58,675 nucleotides of DNA from Candidatus Endomicrobium procryptotermitis (GCA_031279415.1 JAITIP010000042.1:1-58675); one strand, 5' to 3'; numbered from the stretch's first letter, positions 32,368 to 39,962 are shown. Made by a program: numbers and translations. The notes: generated by a model from the sequence alone, not told the origin.

Positions 32368-32388
32368 TGCACCTCTCCCTTATTTTTT

Positions 32389-32547
32389 TTATTTAAAATA
32401 AATCGCAAAACAGTAACCATGCCGCATACTTGACGCTTCAGCCTTCTCGATAAATTTTTGCATACACAATGAAGCGGCAAGCATAAGACATACTATCGTG
32501 GCCATGGCGGCAATCCGCTCCGAATATACTGTCATCTCATTTTTCAT
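32389..32547 (-). CDS. Small single-span membrane protein
   Basis: A 52-residue protein beginning MKNEMTVYSERIAAMATIVCL. One membrane helix covers about residues 12-30, with two cysteines (20 and 28) inside it. The ribosome site is GGAAGGG, 4 bases upstream. Its start overlaps the stop of the excisionase-like gene, so the two are coupled. Function unknown. Confidence 0.5.
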   Translation of the reverse strand: MKNEMTVYSERIAAMATIVCLMLAASLCMQKFIEKAEASSMRHGYCFAIYFK

Positions 32548-32753
32548 AATCCCTTCCTTTTGGTATTCCAGTCTTTTACTTCATCATAAATAAACCAAAA
32601 GCGCCGTCCTATGCGTCTATATGGAATAGGTTCATTTGTATACTTTCTCATGCAACGCATCTGTACCCACTTTTTGCATACGCCAAGTTTCGCGGCAATC
32701 TCTTCAATTGTGAGCATTTCATTATCAAATATGTCTTTTGGTTTAACCATCAT
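32544..32753 (-). CDS. Excisionase-like helix-turn-helix protein
   Basis: A 69-residue protein. 'MLTIEEIAAKLGVCKKWVQMRCM' followed by 'PIPYRRIGRRFWFIYDEVKDW' is the HTH_17/Xis-type fold: an HTH that bends DNA, then a two-strand wing with 'R-x-G-r-R...F...Ev'. It is the first gene of the leftward early operon, facing the repressor. Expected jobs are aiding excision with the integrase or controlling the early promoter. Confidence 0.7.
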   Translation of the reverse strand: MMVKPKDIFDNEMLTIEEIAAKLGVCKKWVQMRCMRKYTNEPIPYRRIGRRFWFIYDEVKDWNTKRKGL

Positions 32754-32790
32754 TTGCTCCGTCTTTGCATTTTTTGTATAATAATCTCCA

Positions 32791-32869
32791 AATAGAAAAA
32801 GCCGTCAAACACTTTTATTCAATCCCTGCCAGGATATGCTTTATTATGCTCAACGGCTGTTTTTCTATT
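32791..32869. repeat. Long inverted repeat in the switch region
   Basis: AATAGAAAAAGCCGT (32,791-32,805) and ACGGCTGTTTTTCTATT (32,853-32,869) pair over 15 positions with a 2-base bulge, leaving a 47-base loop. It overlaps the -35 of the candidate leftward promoter. It could be a small RNA, an attenuator or a protein-bridged operator pair. Confidence 0.55.
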
Positions 32870-32892
32870 TCAAAGCCACAAAGTGTGCATGA

Positions 32893-32905
32893 AGGGTACC
32901 ACCCT
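32893..32905. promoter_or_regulatory. Candidate operator AGGGT-N3-ACCCT
   Basis: A perfect 5-bp dyad (32,893-32,897 and 32,901-32,905) in the middle of the switch region. It is short, so chance is possible. Confidence 0.3.
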
Positions 32906-32998
32906 CCAAACTTTGCAGCAAAATTTTTTTGACAATGATTTTGCAGACGGTTTTTTTTATTTTGCACTTTTTTGCTCCCAGATTTTGCGATATGGATA

Positions 32999-33018
32999 TG
33001 ATACAGATTTCCGTATCA
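32999..33018. promoter_or_regulatory. Candidate repressor operator TGATAC-N8-GTATCA
   Basis: A perfect 6-bp dyad with an 8-base centre lies 37 bases upstream of the repressor start. Its size and spacing fit a dimeric XRE-type repressor. It would suit autoregulation. Only one full copy was found. Confidence 0.45.
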
Positions 33019-33054
33019 GCTGTCAAGTCTTTTTTGTACAAGGGGGATTAGTAT

Positions 33055-33465
33055 ATGGTTAAGTCCGACGATATTGTGAAAAGAATTTTGCAAGCAATAG
33101 AAGAGTCCGGTTACTCTCAAAGAGAGTTCGCGCGGAAATCTGGGATTGCTGAAAACTTAATAAGCGATTGGAGAAGAGGTGCAGGAAAACCTTCTATGGC
33201 ATCTATTAGAAAGGTTGCAGATGGAAGTAAAAAAAATTTAAATTGGTTTTTTGACAACAGTATCAAGGACGTGGCAATAAATACCGGCAGTAATTCAGCA
33301 ACAGGAAGAAACGCAAGCGTGGGTACAAATAATAGTGAAGAAAGTAAATTTTTAAAAAAAGAAAACAGCTTATTGAGGCGCGAGAATAAATTTTTAAGAG
33401 AGCAATTGGAAGCATATAAAGAAGCAGATAAAAAAAGAAAAGCATATATTCTTGCCGAAAAATAA
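33055..33465 (+). CDS. XRE-family repressor with C-terminal leucine zipper
   Basis: A 136-residue protein with AAGGGGG upstream. Residues about 8-62 form a helix-turn-helix unit: 'GYSQREFARKSGIAENLISDWRRG' is a clear XRE pattern, with SQREFARKSG as the turn and recognition pair. A Ser/Asn/Gly linker follows (about 75-95), then a heptad-patterned helix (about 98-128, EESKFLKKENSLLRRENKFLREQ) that would dimerise. There is no LexA-like peptidase, so induction by self-cleavage is unlikely. It is the first gene of the rightward cluster and faces the excisionase-like gene, as a prophage repressor should. Confidence 0.8.
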   Translation: MVKSDDIVKRILQAIEESGYSQREFARKSGIAENLISDWRRGAGKPSMASIRKVADGSKKNLNWFFDNSIKDVAINTGSNSATGRNASVGTNNSEESKFLKKENSLLRRENKFLREQLEAYKEADKKRKAYILAEK

Positions 33466-33480
33466 AAAAGAGGTGTCATT

Positions 33481-34200
33481 ATGAAAAGATTTTTTTATGC
33501 GATTGCCTTACTTGTTATATGCGCTACAATATCATTTGCAAAAATCAACGAAGTAGAAATAAACTTAAAAGGCGGAATACAGCCTTATACTAATATGTAT
33601 TACGAAACGACTTTTAATTCGGCATATTTTTCAGGTGGAAAACATGAAGAGGATGATGATGAGAATACGAGCAACGGTTTCTCTTTATCGGCAGAAGGTT
33701 TTATATTTTTTGGAGAGCATTTCGGTTTAGGCATCGGCGGAAATTATTTTACGGAGAGAGAGATGTTGGATAGCTCGTCAAAATTTTCTTTTTCAAGCCT
33801 TTATGCAGCTTTAAAATACAAATATTCATTAAACAAATTAATTTCCGCTTTTAATAAAAATTATGTCTACGATAAAACAAATCAAAAATACTTCTACGGA
33901 GTTTTTCATTTAGGACAAGCTCTTATCGATCATGACTTCAAACTAAACGATATACCTTTACGCACAACAAACGGCCTCTATTGTGCAATAGGAACAGGCT
34001 TACAGGGCAAATTCTGGCTTATTGAACTATTATACTCCCAACATCAAGCTAAAATAGACGGCATAGGTTATATTAACAATTATCCATATTACTATGCTAT
34101 CTCAGGAGAGCAAAAACAAATATTTAGAACAATAACACTCAATATCGGTTTCCGCTTCAATCTGTATCGTCGTGCAGATGAGGCACTCCCTAAAGATTAG
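33481..34200 (+). CDS. Exported beta-barrel-like protein, possible lysogenic conversion factor
   Basis: A 239-residue protein with AAAGAGGTG before its ATG. A signal peptide is clear: KRF, a hydrophobic run to about residue 19, and cleavage after SFA. The mature part has alternating hydrophobic residues, Gly-rich turns and a final strand 'FRTITLNIGFRFNLY', the pattern of an outer-membrane beta-barrel of 8-10 strands, with a surface loop rich in Asp/Glu (about 56-62, EEDDDEN). It is not needed for phage growth and is expressed beside the repressor, so it probably alters the lysogen surface, for example to block superinfection. It could also be a host-derived gene. Confidence 0.6.
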   Translation: MKRFFYAIALLVICATISFAKINEVEINLKGGIQPYTNMYYETTFNSAYFSGGKHEEDDDENTSNGFSLSAEGFIFFGEHFGLGIGGNYFTEREMLDSSSKFSFSSLYAALKYKYSLNKLISAFNKNYVYDKTNQKYFYGVFHLGQALIDHDFKLNDIPLRTTNGLYCAIGTGLQGKFWLIELLYSQHQAKIDGIGYINNYPYYYAISGEQKQIFRTITLNIGFRFNLYRRADEALPKD

Positions 34201-34215
34201 AAATATCGAGGTTCT

Positions 34216-34504
34216 ATGCCATTAATAAATTGTCCAGATTGTAGTAAAGAAATCCAGATTCAGCAAAAACTTGCTTAAATTGCGGTTGTGCTTTACAGAG
34301 TAAAAAGCGCAAAGAATACATAAGAAAAAGGCTGAGTCAATCAAACAAACAAGCAAACCATTTATACCACCTGTCATTATTGTGATTAGCGTACTTCTTT
34401 TTTGCATAACAATAGGCTTAATAGCCTATTATTCAGGATTCAGTGATTGGAGCTGGCGCCGAGGAAATATGTGGTCACCAAATCAAGAAAACTCTCATAA
34501 CTAA
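34216..34504 (+). pseudogene. Frameshifted zinc-ribbon membrane protein gene
   Basis: Three frames join to give one sensible protein: MPLINCPDCSKEI (start 34,216), then after one lost base near 34,250 DSAKTCLNCGCALQSKKRKE, then after a second lost base in the A-run near 34,325 a stretch ending VIIVISVLLFCITIGLIAYY and a short tail to TAA at 34,502-34,504. So it once encoded a zinc ribbon (CPDC...CLNC) plus one membrane span. Both breaks are -1 events, one in an A-rich run, so sequencing error should be excluded. Confidence 0.7.
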
Positions 34505-34513
34505 AGGTGTCTT

Positions 34514-35527
34514 ATGTCCTCAAAATTAGAAAAACAAGGCAATAAATGGACGTTTCGTTATTATGAAAACGGTAAGCAAAAAAGAAAAACCGTAGAGGCT
34601 TTCTCACATCAACAAGCGAAAGATTTACAGTTAGAGTTTCTACATAAAAACACTACCGGCGCAAAGAAACTCTTCAATATTACATTGCAGGCCTACTTAA
34701 AAGAATATCTAAATTACTCCGAAACAAACAAACGTCCTAATTCATACCGTAAGGATAAATATACAATTGACAACATTTTAAATCTCACAAAAATAAATCT
34801 TTTAAAAGACATCACACCTAAGCATATTGAAGAATACAAAACACACAGGTCAAAAAAAATTAAACCTATTTCGGTAAACAGGGAATTACAGAGTGTGAAG
34901 GCTATATTTAATAAAGCAGTAGAATGGAAGTATTTACAGGAAAGTCCGACAAAAAGTGTAAAATATATCAAGCAGCCTATACGTCCGCCAAGATTTTTAA
35001 ATGAAGAGGAAGTTAAGAATCTTTTAAAAACTGCAACTGGTTTCTATAAAGATATGATTATTATAGCATTGTACACCGGGTTCAGAATTAGTGAAGTATA
35101 TTATTTGCAGTGGCAAGATGTCGACTTTGATAAAAACCTTATATCCGTTAATCCCAAACATGATTTTACGCCAAAAGACTACGAATTCCGCTCGATACCC
35201 ATAAACGCCAACCTTAAAGGCTATCTCTTGAAAATCAAGCCGGCAAGCGCCAAAAACAACGATTATATAATGCCTTCTCGAAAACCTATCAATACAATAT
35301 TTACCGCTATACCAAAAATATTTAAGAAAGCCGGCATTAAGAATGCCAGCTTTCACACACTGCGGCATACTTTCGCCAGCCATCTAGTAATAAATGGAAT
35401 AAGCCTTTATACTGTCAGCCAGCTCTTAGGACACAGCAAAATAGAAACAACCATGATATACGCCCACCTTTCAAAAGACCACTTAAAAAACAGCGTAGAC
35501 AGCCTTAATTTCAGTTTAAAAATCTAG
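34514..35527 (+). CDS. int: Tyrosine integrase of the prophage
   Basis: A 337-residue protein. It has an N-terminal arm-binding part (about 1-50), a core-binding SAM-like domain (about 55-140) and a catalytic domain with Arg191 (GFRISEV), His281-x-x-Arg284 (HTLRH), His307 (LLGHSK) and Tyr316 (MIYAHLS). All the expected active-site residues are present. The spacing from stop to the tRNA-Pro 3' end is 128 bases. It integrates and, with an excisionase, removes the prophage. A 13-bp direct repeat downstream may be its arm site. Confidence 0.92.
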   Translation: MSSKLEKQGNKWTFRYYENGKQKRKTVEAFSHQQAKDLQLEFLHKNTTGAKKLFNITLQAYLKEYLNYSETNKRPNSYRKDKYTIDNILNLTKINLLKDITPKHIEEYKTHRSKKIKPISVNRELQSVKAIFNKAVEWKYLQESPTKSVKYIKQPIRPPRFLNEEEVKNLLKTATGFYKDMIIIALYTGFRISEVYYLQWQDVDFDKNLISVNPKHDFTPKDYEFRSIPINANLKGYLLKIKPASAKNNDYIMPSRKPINTIFTAIPKIFKKAGIKNASFHTLRHTFASHLVINGISLYTVSQLLGHSKIETTMIYAHLSKDHLKNSVDSLNFSLKI

Positions 35528-35561
35528 TCTTATTTTAGTCTTGCGATGTTCTTTTTACTTA

Positions 35562-35594
35562 CTTTTTAATACTCTTTATTTCTTTTTAATACTC
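35562..35594 (+). repeat. Paired 13-bp direct repeats, candidate integrase arm sites
   Basis: CTTTTTAATACTC occurs at 35,562-35,574 and again at 35,582-35,594, a 20-base period, between the integrase stop and the tRNA. Paired direct repeats of this size next to an att core are typical arm-type sites. Confidence 0.5.
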
Positions 35595-35617
35595 ATGTTA
35601 TCGACTATAAATGAAAA

Positions 35618-35649
35618 ATGACTGATAAATATAGAAATTTATCAGTCAT
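35618..35649 (-). terminator. Terminator after tRNA-Pro
   Basis: A perfect 13-bp stem (ATGACTGATAAAT and its complement, 35,618-35,630 and 35,637-35,649) with a 6-base loop. Read leftward, the stem is followed by TTTTTC. It begins 6 bases past the tRNA 3' end and would stop tRNA transcription. Confidence 0.8.
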
Positions 35650-35655
35650 ATATAA

Positions 35656-35700
35656 TGGTCGGGGAGACAGGACTTGAACCTGCAGTCTCCTGCTCCCAAA
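35656..35700. other. Probable right attachment site (tRNA 3' half)
   Basis: The integrase points at the 3' end of the tRNA-Pro gene, which faces the prophage. The common tRNA-integration pattern makes the 3' part of the tRNA the crossover core, with a copy at the far left end of the prophage beyond this window. No second copy was found inside the window, so the core length cannot be fixed. Confidence 0.55.
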
Positions 35701-35732
35701 GCAGGCGCGATAGCCAATTACGCTACTCCCCG
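35656..35732 (-). tRNA. tRNA-Pro(UGG)
   Basis: A 77-base cloverleaf. Acceptor CGGGGAG pairs with CTCCCCG, followed by A and an encoded CCA. The anticodon stem is CCTGC/GCAGG with loop TTTGGGA, giving anticodon TGG with G37. The T arm GCAGG-TTCAAGT-CCTGT is standard. The C1-G72 pair is typical for proline tRNA. It lies 8 bases after rdgB in the same direction. Confidence 0.95.
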
Positions 35733-35740
35733 TTGTACAA

Positions 35741-36346
35741 TCAATTTTTTTCCGACAATTTCTTTATTATTTCTTTAGCTTTTTGCAAAGCACGCGACCT
35801 ATGACTTATGGAATTTTTAACTTTTTCATCCAGTTGTGCAAAAGTTTTATTTTGCTCAGGAAGAAAAAAAATCGGATCGTAGCCGAAACCTTTTTCTCCC
35901 GCCGAATTTTCCGATATTATACCAAATATCTCACCTTCTGCAAAAGCTGTTTCTCCCTCAGGGTTTGAAATCGCGATAACACATCTGAAGTGTGCACCTC
36001 TTTTATCTGCCGGCACGCCTTTTAAAGCGGATAAAAGTTTTTTATTGTTATCTTCATAAGTACAACTTTCTCCTGCATAACGGGCGGAAAAAACACCAGG
36101 TTCTCCATTTAAATACTCAACTTCCAAGCCTGTATCATCCGCTATCACCCATTTCTTAAAAAAAGCAGCAGCTTCTTTTGCTTTTTTTACGGCATTTTCT
36201 TCCAAAGTCTTACCGTCTTCAACAGTTCTGGGATAATTCGGAAAATCCATTATAGCAACAACTTTAATGTTTAAATCGCTCAAAATATCTTTTATTTCCG
36301 CTACTTTATGCATGTTTCTCGTAGCAATAATTATTTCATCTATCAT
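35741..36346 (-). CDS. rdgB: Non-canonical purine NTP pyrophosphatase (RdgB/HAM1)
   Basis: A 201-residue enzyme that hydrolyses dITP/XTP to the monophosphate and keeps these bases out of DNA. Seen motifs: the opening 'IIIATRNMHKVAEI' (family 'xATxNxxKxxE'), the metal-binding 'VIADDTGLEVEYLNGEPGVFSARYAG', and near the C-terminus 'GFGYDPIFFLPEQNKTFAQL' and 'SHRSRAL'. It is a normal length. The start overlaps the rph stop by 4 bases (ATGA), and the stop is directly before tRNA-Pro. Confidence 0.93.
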   Translation of the reverse strand: MIDEIIIATRNMHKVAEIKDILSDLNIKVVAIMDFPNYPRTVEDGKTLEENAVKKAKEAAAFFKKWVIADDTGLEVEYLNGEPGVFSARYAGESCTYEDNNKKLLSALKGVPADKRGAHFRCVIAISNPEGETAFAEGEIFGIISENSAGEKGFGYDPIFFLPEQNKTFAQLDEKVKNSISHRSRALQKAKEIIKKLSEKN

Positions 36347-37038
36347 TTCATTTCTCCCAGCAATTTTTTTTGCGCAGCAGTTATACGTTTAATGCCTTTA
36401 TGCGCCATATCGAGAAGTTCGTCCATTACTTTTCTTGAGAACGGCTTGCCTTCCGCCGTCCCCTGAATTTCAATAAATTTACCTCCTGAGGTCATAACTA
36501 CGTTCATGTCCAAATCGGCATTATTATCTTCTTTTGCCGATAAATCCAACACTTTTTTCCCGACGTCATAAATGCCCACACTTACAGCGCCGACAAAATC
36601 CCTGACGGGAATATCTTTTAAAAGTTTTTTCTTTTTTAAATTTTTCAGAGCCAGAACCAAAGCTATAAAACCGCCGTTAATTGAAGCGGTTCTTGTTCCT
36701 CCATCAGCTCTTATCACATCGCAATCTATCGTAATTGTTCTTTTACCAAGTTTAGACAAATCTATCGAAGCCCTTAATGCCCTGCCGACCAAACGCGAAA
36801 TTTCCTGCGCTCTTCCTCCTTCTGACAGTCTTTTCCTTGAGGATCTCTGATTGCATGATCTCGGAAGCATGGCGTATTCGGCAGTTACCCATCCATAAGT
36901 TTTGCCTTTTTGTTCGATAAAAAGAGGTACCTTCTCTTCTACAGTCGCAACGCATAAAACTTTTGTTTCGCCCATAGAAAACATGCACGAACCTTCGGCA
37001 TGCTTTAGGTAGTTTTTAATTATTTTGATTTTTCTCAT
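36343..37038 (-). CDS. rph: Ribonuclease PH
   Basis: A 231-residue phosphorolytic exonuclease that trims tRNA 3' ends. The core is well kept: HAEGSCMFSMGETKVLC, then 'GWVTAEYAMLPRS', 'CDVIRADGGTRTASINGGF' and 'LDMNVVMTSGGKFIEIQGTAEG'. The start looks short. The usual first 10-11 residues with R-x-D-G-R are missing, and nothing like them is visible in frame upstream. It may be a real shortening or an upstream mutation. It is coupled to rdgB. Confidence 0.9.
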   Translation of the reverse strand: MRKIKIIKNYLKHAEGSCMFSMGETKVLCVATVEEKVPLFIEQKGKTYGWVTAEYAMLPRSCNQRSSRKRLSEGGRAQEISRLVGRALRASIDLSKLGKRTITIDCDVIRADGGTRTASINGGFIALVLALKNLKKKKLLKDIPVRDFVGAVSVGIYDVGKKVLDLSAKEDNNADLDMNVVMTSGGKFIEIQGTAEGKPFSRKVMDELLDMAHKGIKRITAAQKKLLGEMK

Positions 37039-37119
37039 AATGTTTACCTTTTTTCCGCAGTATCTTATTACCGCAGTTTCATATTATTTTAAAAATTTTT
37101 TGTAACTGCAATTTCAAAC

Positions 37120-37266
37120 TTATCTGTCCTCAAAAACCTCCACTTCCACCTCTTCTGTCAAAAATTTCGGCGCATTCATATTTTTGTCTAAAGTATTATA
37201 GGACTCTATATCCGTCATTTTTAAATCATATCCGAAATAAACGATGTAACCCTCATTCAAAACCAC
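37120..37266 (-). pseudogene. Possible gene fragment between valS and rph
   Basis: A 48-codon frame with a GTG at its beginning reads VVLNEGYIVYFGYDLKMTDI, then a very acidic end. A stop codon lies just upstream, and no ribosome site was seen. It reads like the tail of a coding sequence rather than random DNA. The origin was not recognised. Confidence 0.25.
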
Positions 37267-37310
37267 AAGGCTTTATTCATAAGCCGTTTATATTTTTCAG
37301 GCTTTTGTGA

Positions 37311-39962
37311 TTAATTCAAAAATTTCAGGCTTTCATTGATTTTTTTTATCTTGAGATTTGCTTCATTGAGACGCGCCTTGATTTTTTCTATTTCGGTTTC
37401 TGGAGCTCTTTTTATAAAATCATCGCTTTTAAGTTTTTCAGAAGTTCTCTTAACTTCAAATTCGGCAAGAGAAATCTCTTTTGCAAGTCTTGCTTTTTCT
37501 TTATCGATATCAATAAGTCCTTCTAATGGAAAAAAGATTTCAAAACCGCCCGAAACTGTTAAAGCAGAATTTTTAGGCCTTTGAAGCTCTCTGCCAAATT
37601 TAATTTCTTTAATTTTTGCAAGCTGCTTTATGTAACTTTCATTGTCTTTAACGATTTTTTCTTTACCGCTGTCAAGTATATTGAAAAAAGCTTCTATCCG
37701 TATGGCGGGAGATATGTTCATTTCGCTTCTGAGAGTTCTTATTTTGATAATTATGTCTTGAAGAATTTTCATCTTATCTATTGAAGAAGTATCTGCCTGT
37801 TTGAATTCCGACAGATGGCTGTCTGCGATTATATTTTTATTTTCGTCATCTTTATGCAGTATCTGCCATATTTCTTCAGCTATAAACGGCATAATAGGTG
37901 ATAGGAGCTGTAAAGTCAATTTTAATATATATATCAGCAGCGATAAAACTCGGCTTTTTATTTCGACATCTTCGGACATAATACGTATTTTTGAAAGTTC
38001 TATATACCAATCGCAATATTTTGTCCAAAAGAAATCATAGAGTTCTCTTGCCGCAGAATCTATATCGTATTTTTCATAAGATTCGGTTACTTTTTTAGCC
38101 GTTGCGGAAAACTCGGCAATAATCCACTCATCCGCAAGTTCAACCGGCTTAATTTCCACATCAATTCTGACATTTCCTTCAAGATTCATAATTATAAACC
38201 TTGAAGCGTTCCATATTTTATTTGCAAAATTTCTTGCCGCCAAAAAGGATTCATCCGAAATTTGCATATCTCGTCCGGGAGCAGCGGCTTGAGCAAGAGC
38301 AAATCTTAATGCGTCAGTACCGTACTTTTCCATAACTCCTAATGGATCGACCACATTGCCAAGTGATTTAGACATCTTTTTACCATGTCTGTCCCTCACA
38401 ATGCCATGTATGAACACATGATTGTATGGAATATTTTTCATAAACTCCAAGCCGAACTGAACCATTCTAGCTACCCACAAATAAAGAATTTCATGCCCTG
38501 TAACCAAAACAGAAGTAGGATAAAAATATTTCAAATCTTCATTATTTTCGGCTTCGCCCCAGTTAAACACGCTGAAAGGCCACAACGCAGAGGAAAACCA
38601 CGTGTCTAAAACGTCTTCATCCTGCACGAATTTGTTTCCCTTGCAATGCGGACATTTTTTGGGAACGTCAAACGACGCCGTAGGTTTGCAGCCGGTTTTA
38701 TTTCCATTTTCATCTATACAATAATAAACGGGAATTCTATGTCCCCACCAAATCTGGCGACTTATACACCAGTCTCTTAAATTTTCAAGCCATAAAACAT
38801 AAGGTTTCTTCCATGAAGCGGGATAAAATGAAGTTCTTGCATCATTTGCGGCGTCAACCGCCTTTTTTGACATTTCTCTCACAGTTAAAAACCATTGTTC
38901 CGACATCAAAGGTTCTATGGTCGTGGAACATCTGTAACATCTGCCTACCGAATGCGAATAATCTTCAATTTTGACAAGAAAACCTTGAGCATTCAAATCT
39001 TCGACAACGATTTTTCTTGCTTCACTAATGCTCATGCCAAGATATTTTTTCGGGACATTTATCATCTTGCCGCTGGTATCGATTATTTCTATTACTTCGA
39101 GTCCGTTTCTTTTGGAAATTTCATTGTCCGTCGCATCGTGAGCAGGAGTAACTTTCACCGCACCCGTGCCGAAAGACTTATCGACTATATAATCTGAAAC
39201 AATTTTTATTTCCCTATTTACGATAGGAAGAACTATAGTCTTACCGACAAAATTCGTATATCTGTCATCGTCGGGATTTACCGCTACGGCAGTATCGCCA
39301 AGCATTGTTTCTGGCCGAGTTGTTGCGACTATGACAAATCCGTCGGAATCTTTTAAAGGATATTTTATATGCCATAAATTGCTTTTTTCATTTTCATACT
39401 CGACTTCTATGTCCGATAAAGCCGTACCGCATCTCGAGCACCAGTTTACAAGTCTTTTGCCTCTGTAAATAAAACCTCTGTTAAATAATTCTATAAACGC
39501 TTTTTTTACGGCATTTGAACGACTTTCGTCCATTGTAAACGATGTTCTGTCCCAATCAAGACCACAGCCCAGCTTTTTTAGCTGTTCAAGAATTATATCT
39601 CCGGTTTCATTTCTCCACTGCCACATAGTTTCCAAAAACTTTTTACGGCCTAAATCATATTTTGTTTTTCCCTCTTTTTTAAGCAGTTTTTCAACTACAT
39701 TTTGAGTGGCTATTCCGCCGTGATCAGTGCCAGGAACCCAAAGAGCATTATATCCTTGAAGTCTTTTGAATCTTATAATTATATCCTGTAAAGTATTATT
39801 TAAGGCATGTCCCATATGAAGAGAACCTGTTACGTTTGGTGGCGGTATTACTATGGTAAACGGTTTTTTATTTTTGTCAGGTTTTGCAGAAAACGTTTTA
39901 TTTTCTATCCAGTATTTACACCACTTTTGTTCAATGTCTTTAGAATTGTAAACTTTTTCCAT
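37311..39962 (-). CDS. valS: Valyl-tRNA synthetase
   Basis: An 883-residue class I enzyme that charges tRNA-Val. Motifs: PPPNVTGSLHMGHALNNT with the HMGH ATP-binding signature at 49-52; GTDHGGIATQ; the editing-domain pattern 'ATTRPETMLGDTAVAVNP'; WCISRQIWWGHRIP; and HGKKMSKSLGN with the KMSKS loop. The C-terminal 70 residues are the coiled-coil arm typical of ValRS (LAKEISLAEFEVKRTSEKLK). It is full length. A T-box leader was looked for upstream and not seen. Confidence 0.95.
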   Translation of the reverse strand: MEKVYNSKDIEQKWCKYWIENKTFSAKPDKNKKPFTIVIPPPNVTGSLHMGHALNNTLQDIIIRFKRLQGYNALWVPGTDHGGIATQNVVEKLLKKEGKTKYDLGRKKFLETMWQWRNETGDIILEQLKKLGCGLDWDRTSFTMDESRSNAVKKAFIELFNRGFIYRGKRLVNWCSRCGTALSDIEVEYENEKSNLWHIKYPLKDSDGFVIVATTRPETMLGDTAVAVNPDDDRYTNFVGKTIVLPIVNREIKIVSDYIVDKSFGTGAVKVTPAHDATDNEISKRNGLEVIEIIDTSGKMINVPKKYLGMSISEARKIVVEDLNAQGFLVKIEDYSHSVGRCYRCSTTIEPLMSEQWFLTVREMSKKAVDAANDARTSFYPASWKKPYVLWLENLRDWCISRQIWWGHRIPVYYCIDENGNKTGCKPTASFDVPKKCPHCKGNKFVQDEDVLDTWFSSALWPFSVFNWGEAENNEDLKYFYPTSVLVTGHEILYLWVARMVQFGLEFMKNIPYNHVFIHGIVRDRHGKKMSKSLGNVVDPLGVMEKYGTDALRFALAQAAAPGRDMQISDESFLAARNFANKIWNASRFIIMNLEGNVRIDVEIKPVELADEWIIAEFSATAKKVTESYEKYDIDSAARELYDFFWTKYCDWYIELSKIRIMSEDVEIKSRVLSLLIYILKLTLQLLSPIMPFIAEEIWQILHKDDENKNIIADSHLSEFKQADTSSIDKMKILQDIIIKIRTLRSEMNISPAIRIEAFFNILDSGKEKIVKDNESYIKQLAKIKEIKFGRELQRPKNSALTVSGGFEIFFPLEGLIDIDKEKARLAKEISLAEFEVKRTSEKLKSDDFIKRAPETEIEKIKARLNEANLKIKKINESLKFLN

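Larger units (their letters stand above)
32754..33054. promoter_or_regulatory. Divergent control region (lysis-lysogeny switch)
   Basis: About 300 non-coding bases separate the leftward early operon from the rightward repressor. A leftward promoter is possible: TTGACG at 32,803-32,808 and TATTAT at 32,778-32,783 on the minus strand, although the 19-base spacer is long. A TTGACA at 32,929-32,934 on the plus strand is followed by T-rich DNA without a good -10. Palindromes in the region are listed separately. Confidence 0.5.
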
